From Heliocybe sulcata (Eukaryota > Basidiomycota > Agaricomycetes > Gloeophyllales > Gloeophyllaceae), in NCBI GenBank assembly GCA_004369045.1, contig ML213530.1, positions 71,133 to 135,132 of the forward strand: a DNA stretch of 64,000 nt. The letters run 5' to 3'. Shown here piece after piece: positions 57,195 to 64,000 of the stretch. The notes under the pieces are model-generated. The model ran no database searches. It saw only the letters and a list, made by a program, of their open reading frames with translations, and had not been told where the DNA came from. The translations under genes and the position numbers were made by a program. Each line of letters starts with the position of its first letter. The stretch's first letter is position 1.

Positions 57195-57565
57195 AGAGTT
57201 CACATGTACAGCATTACTGGCGTGTAGGTTGTGTTTTGCCATTTCCCCGACACGACAGGTGACCTAAGCCGGCATAAATCGCGCCTCGAGCGGGTGTCGT
57301 GCAACGAGACACGTCCTAGATGGCCAATTTCAGTGTGTGCGTGGTAGAGCTGAGCATTGCCTCGGGGTTTCGGAGCGAGGCGGTTCCAAAACTGTACAGC
57401 TGTGATTGAAAAATTGACGCCCGAGGTAATAAACATCCAGCCGTTGGGCTTCGATCTCATGTCCTAAGCTCCATATATACGCTGCACCATTTGGCACGGA
57501 CTATACCAAGCTTCAGCTTCAAATGCTGTCCGTTTTCCGAGCGGGCGGCCCATCGAGCCCAACTC
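57195..57565 (-). repeat. Right member of the inverted repeat flanking block B-D
   Basis: Reverse-complement partner of 53,505-53,770. Together they bracket 53.8-57.2 kb. No gene is recognised in it. Confidence 0.65.
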
Positions 57566-59198
57566 CCACTAGTGATCGCCATACAATCTATCTAGCACAT
57601 TGTTAGTTGTAAACGTCGCCATGAGATTATCGGTGAACGTTGAACATACAGTGGCCTTTCCATCCGATCTCTGTCGCACTCATTGCAGTACTGGAGAAGG
57701 TCTGTGCAGGTCGCACCAGGTCTGGTGTACCTACGTTCGGCAGGTCGTGGCGCAATACGCTGACCACTGCTTACTATTCTCCAAGCTTCAAAGCATACTA
57801 GGCCATCTCGTGCGTCAAGCCATTCAGTTTCTGGTAGCCATTAGCATCTGCAGCAATTTCAAACCAATCCGATTCTTCCCGATTGTGACCTCCCCAGCAC
57901 CTCCGAATCCTTACGCGAGCAGACCATTTAAACTCTCTCCCGAACTTCTGCCTCAACAGTTATGCATCTCTTTGCCTATCACTTCCGCTGACTGGCCAGG
58001 TAGATTGCAGGATATATGCGAGCCAAGAGTTCGATAACCGTCCAGTGCGTTATTCCAACATATGTAGCATTCATCCCGAACTCGACTCTTCGCGAGATCA
58101 CATTCGGCTAGCTTTGCCCTCCGCTGTCCTTCAAAGCTTCAAGCTTCATCTCCTGCAGAACATTCTGTCTTCGCGTGGCCACCTCCTTGTTAATCCCATC
58201 GCCGACCCTCGTCTGCCCGTCGCACTTCTCCGATTTCCCCGTCCATCGCCGCGATCTTCGTCGTGAACCCAAGCTGGCATAGGTATCCACGCTCCCATAC
58301 TGACTCGCCCGGGCTACTTCTTAAGGCGCCGAGAATCGACATCACGTCGACGCAGTCGCCCCGCCTCTCGCCTACGTTCATCTCCACCCGAGTCCACCGG
58401 CACCTCTCGCCCGTTATCTTGGGTTTCGTCTCCCGCCTGCTCTGACTCCTCGCTCCGGCAGCCGATCCGAGCATCACCCTCAGCGGTATGCAAGCGGCCA
58501 GCGCCGTGATTTGCAGAGGATTACCTGATGCCACTTCAAGAATTCCATCCGCTCCAACAAACACTTGGCTTGTTTGTATTCTTCGCTCCCATTCCCGCTA
58601 GCCCAGATTTCATGCTCTCACTCGGGACTCCGAGGCCTCGCTCCCAACTTCACCTGTGCTCTCAGTCAATCGTCCTCGCTCAAGGTTCCAGCTTCTCGGC
58701 TTCCCGGTCCCTCCTTCTGCTGCGGAACGACTATCTAGGAAGCTCACACCCCATCGCCGCTCGCTTATTAACGCCGTGTTGAACAATACTCTGCTTGGCT
58801 CTGGCCTTCAGCCTCACGCTCCTCCCGCGCCCCAGGGTGCCGTCGGACGCAACTACCGTGGTGCAGTCTCCTACTCGAACACTTTATGATCTCAAGATCT
58901 CATTCATAGCGCGCTAGTCGGTTCGACTCCGGCTTGTTCTATTATTGCCGAGACGTTACACCCCCGCGTGTCCATACTCGACCACTTGCCTGCAATACTT
59001 CTGCCTCCTTGCTCCTGCAGTAGCATTCCAATCAGGCCCAGCTTACTCTCGGGCAGCGGTTGACTGTTGAACGTTGAGCGACGGACGCAGACGGGTGGTC
59101 AAGCGTACGTTCGTCGAGATACTCCTTCTCTTCCTCGTCCATAGGCTGAGGAGAGGCGATATCTGGGACCTCGGGTTTAGGCATGGCATCTGCACTGT
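57566..59198. other. Unassigned region with fragmentary frames
   Basis: Plus-strand frames at 57,600-58,037 (145 codons), 58,045-58,266 and 58,656-58,889 show coding-like stretches (for example SPELLPQQLCISLPITSADW; LQPHAPPAPQGAVGRNYRGA) but no recognised domain, and they cannot be joined with confidence. It may be the remains of a gene or of duplicated flanks. Confidence 0.35.
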
Positions 59199-60128
59199 TT
59201 GAGGAAGCACTTATTGCGGTGGAGTGCAGCGACCGGAGTTCGACCGTCGTTTTGTAGTCTCGGACATGTCGTCCTCGTCACAGACGGCGGCGACGATCCC
59301 CCCATCTCCGTCGGCGACGACGGCGCCCAGATTCCCTTCTCCGCCATCCCTTCTTCCAAAACATTCACCATCGGGCCCTCCACGTCGCGCTCCGCCCTTG
59401 TCTCCCTCTAGGTGAACCCACTGCTCGGCGACTGGGAGGTCATCGATTCCCCTGGGATCGGCACTCACAAGTTCTCCACGCCCCCCGATCCCCCGTCCTT
59501 GCATCCTCGGTTTCCTCAACATCGCAGTATGATTACTCCACGGTTTGGGACCCATCCGCGCCCGCCAGTGCCGCGTCTCTCTCGGGGACACCACCTGGAC
59601 CTTCTACCAGCTACAAGAAAGGGCTGACGAGCAAGCTATGGAAGCCCCTCCTTATGCCTATAAACCTCTCCAAGAAGTCTTCCTTCAATCTCCCAAGTAT
59701 CAGCACTAAGAGTGTTGGTCTCGTCAGGTAAGCCTCTCCCCTTTGTTTCACGCACAAATCCCTTCGCCGGCGGCGATTTCTCGAATCATCTTCCCACCGA
59801 GACCCAACCATACCCCCGTGATTGTTACTTTTATTCACCTACTCTATCTCCTGCATCGCAACATCCTGTATACACGGATACTGATTTACTCTACGTGCTC
59901 AGATCATCCTCGTGCGACCCCTCCCCAGGCTTTAGCTACGGTGCTTCGCTCTCTGGCTTCTTCTCCACGCAATCCACGCAGTCTGACGCCACCTTCTTCT
60001 CCATCGGCGCCTCCTCTAGCACGCTCGCCCTCGTAGGCACCCTGTCACTCACCTCAGAGCCCGACGAGCCGAGGAAACGCAAGCTCCTTGAGCATGGGCA
60101 TACGACTGTGGCGGTACCGCATCAATAG
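59199..60128 (+). CDS. Low-confidence Ser/Pro-rich gene or pseudogene
   Basis: Not recognised. The stretch 59,525-59,718 reads YDYSTVWDPSAPASAASLSG and KLWKPLLMPINLSKKSSFNL. A donor GTAAGC at about 59,729 and an acceptor GCTCAG at about 59,903 then join SVGLVR to SSSCDPSPGFSYGASLSGFF, ending in PDEPRKRKLLEHGHTTVAVP and a stop at 60126-60128. Upstream pieces (GDDPPISVGDDGAQIPF, then NPLLGDWEVIDSPGIGTHKF) are separated by an in-frame TAG and by a change of frame, so the gene may be broken. The start is not defined. Confidence 0.3.
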
Positions 60129-61004
60129 CATCATGCATCGGAGGAAGGCGTGGGTAAGAGTGAGGAGGGGAGTGAGGAGAGAGTGCGGAGCAGAACCGGG
60201 CGGTTGAGGACGGGGTAGGTGCATTCTGGTTTGTTTCTTGTGTACTGTACTTATTGGGTGGTGATAGGAGGAAGAAGAGGAGCAGAGGAGGAAGGCGCTG
60301 GGAGCTGGCGTGGAGAAGGGTCGGTATAAGGAGGTAGGGGGGGGAGGGCGGTAGTGCTCTCCGTCCCTTGTTGCCGACACTGCCGCCGATGGTTAATTGG
60401 GCCTCGGTGCTGGGTTTTGGAGACTCGTTCGGTTTCATCTTGTTATAATCATCACTACTCGCACTTCGCCTCCTTCCGGGCCTCGATACGACTTCAGTAC
60501 TCAGTCTCGCTGAGTTTTAGAGACTCGGCTCGTTTGAGCTGGGTTTCGTCTCATACCACTCGTCACAACCCGTATCCTCAACTTTACGCGTTCACGTGTA
60601 CATCTATGGCCACTTTCTGTATGATCCGCTTCGCCACGATCGTTCATGTCATACGAACACGCCATCGCCGCTTCGACTGTTTTGCGACGCGCACGAGGCT
60701 CATTCACGACTACAGCAATTATTAACCATTCGCCACGCTGGCAGTGTTCACCGTGTTCACGGACATGCTCCTCGCTTACAGCAAAATAGTGTACGTCTCC
60801 TGCTAGATTCATATTTTTCTTGGCGATGAGAGGACAAAGTAGTCCGTTCTGCTTTTGGTGTACGTGCGTTGAGATAAACTCGACACTACTCCAAGTGTCC
60901 CATATTCCGAGGGCGTTACACACTCTTTGTGCGGTTACTCCGGGGTACTAAAGGGTCCTGCCGCACTCCTGGTCCGTAAGGATTCGTATCCTTACAGGGC
61001 GATA
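60129..61004. other. Intergenic, purine-rich at 60,260-60,350
   Basis: About 880 bases. A G/A-rich tract (GGAGGAAGAAGAGGAGCAGA and similar) lies at 60,265-60,350. No supported gene. Confidence 0.4.
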
Positions 61005-61360
61005 GTCGAGGTGGAGAGAAACCCGCCAGATGAGGCTTGGGCGAGTGGGCATGATAGATAGATGGTGAGAAACGGAGAAGATATTGTCTTGGATTAAGCT
61101 TATACCCTTGCATGCTGTTTACTTGTTCTTGTCCATGGCCATGCAACACAGCGATGACTTGTCCTGACCATCACGTGATCCCCCTCTCTCAACCTCGCCC
61201 GGAAAGCTCCGGAAAGGCGAAAATAAAATACAAATAGACTAGCATATATTTCAATTCTGACCCTGTCGATCCCAAACTTGTCTACCTGCGTCTGGGGCGC
61301 GATTTTGGCGCGATTCAGAGGTTACTGCTGTCTGGCTCCAGGCTGGATATCCGGTAGATG
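61005..61360 (+). repeat. Relocated copy of the OSCA-3'/HNH-5' junction
   Basis: Direct, diverged copy of 37,381-37,775, 23.6 kb away. It begins in the last OSCA codons and ends in the first HNH codons (CCCAAACTTGTCTACCTGCG). It has no usable frame of either gene. Confidence 0.85.
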
Positions 61361-62072
61361 GGACGTGGCTAGTATCTTGGGTCGAAGTGTGGAAAGATTG
61401 TAAACTAAGTTAAGTTTAATACAGGCGGGCCGTGCGCGAAGACGCAGTTGCCTTCAGGTCATGTTCAAGTTGTATCAGAAGCAATCATCGAGACCTGAAA
61501 GTGCCGAGGAGTTGCCAGTGTGTGCGTGTTGACATGTAATGTGGTTATAGATAGATTTTCCTTTGTTGTTGGTATGATATTTCCGCATTCCGTTATTACA
61601 TCACACCATTTGTACTCTAACCGGGTGGCAGAGTCGTGCCACCAGTGGCACGACTGCGGTGGCAGGTTTCCCTAGTAGTATAAAAGCCCTTGTGTTCCAT
61701 AGCTATACCTTACTGCAATCGACTATTCTTTACCGTCTATTGAGTTCTATTCTCGGTGCGCTTGTCAACAGTGCGTGCTTGAGAATCATTAATCATTCTT
61801 ACCACTGGCCACCGTCGAGGCCGAGACTGTAAATGCAGTATGGACATCTTGTGTTCTTTACTCTGATGAGAACCACGAGCTCTGGGCTATAGAGTGCTTG
61901 TGGTTCTCGTCAACGTCTAGAGTGAGCTCGCGTGGTATGGGTTTTAATACAGACTAGAAGTCCAGCCGCCCGTCAAGCCTAGGTGAACATCGATCGGTGC
62001 GCCAGCCACCGCCAGCCGCTCCAGAAACTGCATTAATACCTCCCCCCCTCTCTCCTCCAGTCCCCACACATT
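61361..62072. other. Promoter side of the right-end gene, with palindrome, TATA box and hairpin
   Basis: No coding region seen. The palindrome GTCGTGCCAC-CA-GTGGCACGAC (61,633-61,654) sits 24 bases before TATAAAAG (61,679-61,686). A hairpin with 16-base arms (one mismatch) and a 15-base loop lies at 61,865-61,911. It could be a true promoter with a long leader, or a solo LTR fossil of an LTR retrotransposon; ends and target duplication are not clear. Confidence 0.4.
61679..61686 (+). promoter_or_regulatory. Candidate TATA box
   Basis: TATAAAAG, the best TATA match in the window, 387 bases before the start codon at 62,073 and directly behind a 22-base palindrome. Confidence 0.4.
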
Positions 62073-63950
62073 ATGGAACACTTTACTGTTACTCAACTTT
62101 TAAGTGCAACTCTCTCTGGTCCTTCGGTCCTCGACACCGTCGACGTCTTCCGCCTCTCTCTGCTCTTCAGGAGTGTCGCTCCTGTTCTGAGACGGCTCCT
62201 CTCCTTCATCTTCGGATGTATGCAGGCCCTCTCGCTGCCAGCACCAGCTCTCACTATCTTGCTGGATGCCGCACCCGACGACATGGAGAAGACGACATCG
62301 ACGTTCCCCGTTGAAGCCTTTGGTCTTGGATTGGTTGTACTTATTATAGGTTTTATTGCCGGCGCCGTTTGGTTATTCGTTACAAGGACACCCGTACGCT
62401 TCGACGACTCTAATTCGACCCCCGTGGCGGATTGGATAGTCAATTCTATCACGCACTCCATTCATATTCCTTCGGTGAGTGTATTTGTTGTGTTGCATGT
62501 CACAAAAGACTAACACCACTCCACAGGACGCTCTCGTGCACTCTCCGATGCCCTCCGAGATCGACCTTGCCAACGTCTCTCCAGGCTCAGTGGATGATGC
62601 TCCGAACAGCTTGGACAACACCCCCTCCAGATTAGATGCCTCTCGCAACAATGTTAGTGCTCGTTCGAGTCAGAAGACGAAGCTTCTGGGCAATCCAGCC
62701 GTGTCGCGATTGGTAAGCACGTTCGTATACGCACCTGATCAAGTACTGACTCTATCCCTCTTTAGCGTGAGGATCACAGCGCAAACGCCTCGCCAGAACC
62801 GGAAGCTTGCATGGACCGTTCTTCCAGTTTCGGCTTGGCCGCTTACCTTCCTCCGCTCTCGCCATCTTCGACATCCTCTTCACCATCCGACTCTCTCCGC
62901 TCCAACGCCACGTACCGCACCCTCTCAGAAATATTGGATTACTCTCACATGTCGGAGAATGTTTCAACTGAAAAGGCGCAGGAAGTGTTCGCCCGCGATC
63001 TCCTCCCTGAGTCGACAAGCTGCCGGCTCCCAACAATACCCTCGCTCGACTTTGACAAGCTCTCCGTCGGCGACATTGAAGACCCGCTAGTTTTCTCAGG
63101 CGGTATGATTTCAAGAATGGCGAGCCCTCCTCCATTGATATCGCAAGGCCGCCGGAGCCGCCCTCAAGATGTAAGGGGCACCTGGCGTACAGTAAGTCTA
63201 TTTTCGTCATCTCTCCACACAGTACTAACGTGGCTTGTGCTGTGGCAGAAGAGCCTCATAGCGAGAGCCGCGACCGCTCCTCCTTCGACGTCGCAAGGCC
63301 GCCGGGATCGCCCTGAAGACGTAAAGGGCACTGGGTACCCAGTAAGTGCACCTAATCCTCTCCCAGAATGATCTTGACATGGTCTTGTTTCTTTCAGATT
63401 GGCCTCGGTTCAGCAGAGAAGCGTCTAGCAGCAGCTCGCCCCTTATCCACTACTTCGCATCTCCGCGTACGCGTGCCTTTAGAACGTGGCCTGCCGCGTA
63501 ACCCTGAAGACGTAAGGGTTTCCGGACGATGGGTGCGTATTCTCGCACCTCCCCGAAAGTCCGATCTGACCACTTATTCTCCAGTATATCTCAGACCAGC
63601 CATCTACACGGGCGACTCGCAGGCCACCGACTCGTTCGAGGGGTCACCCTGCTGCTAGGAGCAAGTACATGAGCGACTACGAACGCGAGGCACGAGAAGC
63701 CATCGCGAGGTGCAAGGAGCTCAGGCGAAGAGGAGCAGCATTAAACGAGCGCATCGAGAGGACCACGAGGCGCATAGCGGAATTGAGGATCAGATGGTGC
63801 AAAGCTGAAGAAAGAAGGGCGGTGTACGAGCTGGCCGAGGCCCGCAACGAGGAACCTCCACCGCCCAAGCCTCCGCCGGAGCCGCCAGTTAAACTCCCAC
63901 CGATCGCAACGCCGGACTGCAGCATGACCGAAGATGAAGACGACGACTAG
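62073..63950 (+). CDS. Uncharacterised single-pass membrane protein with repeated exons
   Basis: Not recognised. ATG at 62073. Residues 1-75 are hydrophobic and helical (VFRLSLLFRSVAPVLRRLLS). One membrane span at about 84-104 reads FGLGLVVLIIGFIAGAVWLF, then VTRTPVRFDDSN. Seven exons, all joined in phase 0. The Ser/Pro-rich middle includes AYLPPLSPSSTSSSPSDSL and LSEILDYSHMSENVSTEKAQ. Three successive exons end with variants of one motif: QGRRSRPQDVRGTWRT, QGRRDRPEDVKGTGYP and RGLPRNPEDVRVSGRW. The C-terminus is a coiled coil (YEREAREAIARCKELRRRG, LNERIERTTRRIAELRIRW) with a Pro/Glu tail ending DEDDD at 63948-63950. Clean splice sites and codon use argue for a live gene. The role is unknown; a membrane-tethered coiled-coil adaptor is one guess. 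Confidence 0.7.
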
Positions 63951-64000
63951 TCCACGAGGCCTACGCTCCCCCGGGCTACATCCGTGGACGACTACCCGAC

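Noticed and set aside
58860-58940. tRNA-like B-box (GGTTCGACTCC at 58,920-58,930)
   Set aside because: A T-arm can be folded, but no acceptor stem partner, A-box or anticodon arm fits at the right spacing.

Overview
The window is nuclear DNA of a filamentous basidiomycete, most likely an Agaricomycete. Genes are dense and broken by many short introns (mostly about 50-65 bases, GT..AG). Recognisable genes are typical of mushroom-forming fungi: Cdc42, Rab11, Dicer, a sedolisin-type protease, an OSCA/CSC1 channel, a fungal HNH-domain protein and a P450. No genus can be named from the sequence alone.

Positions 1-42,600 are an ordinary gene-rich arm. In order they hold a TIP/ITFG1-like secretory protein (cut by the left edge), Rab11, an L-rhamnose mutarotase-like protein, a TRIC-like ER membrane protein, EMC4, SF3B4, a tiny secreted-peptide candidate, Cdc42, a large WD40 protein, an AhpD-like protein, Dicer and a divergently paired phosducin-like protein. 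Then come an uncharacterised charged protein, a sedolisin protease, eRF1, the RNase P/MRP subunit Pop7, an uncharacterised serine-rich protein, an OSCA/CSC1 channel, an HNH nuclease-domain protein, inositol polyphosphate multikinase and a small unknown protein. Themes are membrane traffic and ER biogenesis (Rab11, EMC4, Cdc42), RNA handling (SF3B4, Dicer, Pop7, eRF1) and inositol phosphate signalling. Apart from divergent pairs there is no clustering by pathway.

From about 42,800 to 61,400 the character changes. A 5'-truncated P450 relic is followed by a family of Agaricomycete-type zinc-finger genes (CxxC...HxxxC finger split by an intron) present as two related blocks (44.5-48.1 kb and 54.3-57.1 kb). 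There are also a hAT transposase tail, a 3.36-kb AT-rich element with 182-bp terminal inverted repeats and an assembly gap, and several relocated fragments of the proximal arm. The 52.8-61.4 kb stretch looks like a rearranged, decayed copy of pieces of 37.4-49 kb: the OSCA/HNH junction, the IPMK/small-gene promoter and the zinc-finger block each occur twice.

The last 2 kb carry one intact-looking uncharacterised gene for a single-pass membrane protein. Its consecutive exons repeat one short motif.

The most interesting items are the decayed duplication with its zinc-finger family, the long-TIR element with an internal near-perfect hairpin, an 84-codon in-frame open extension behind the UGA stop of the eRF1 gene, and the exon-repeat gene at the right end. 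Exon coordinates were read by eye. Spans run from start codon to stop codon and include introns.
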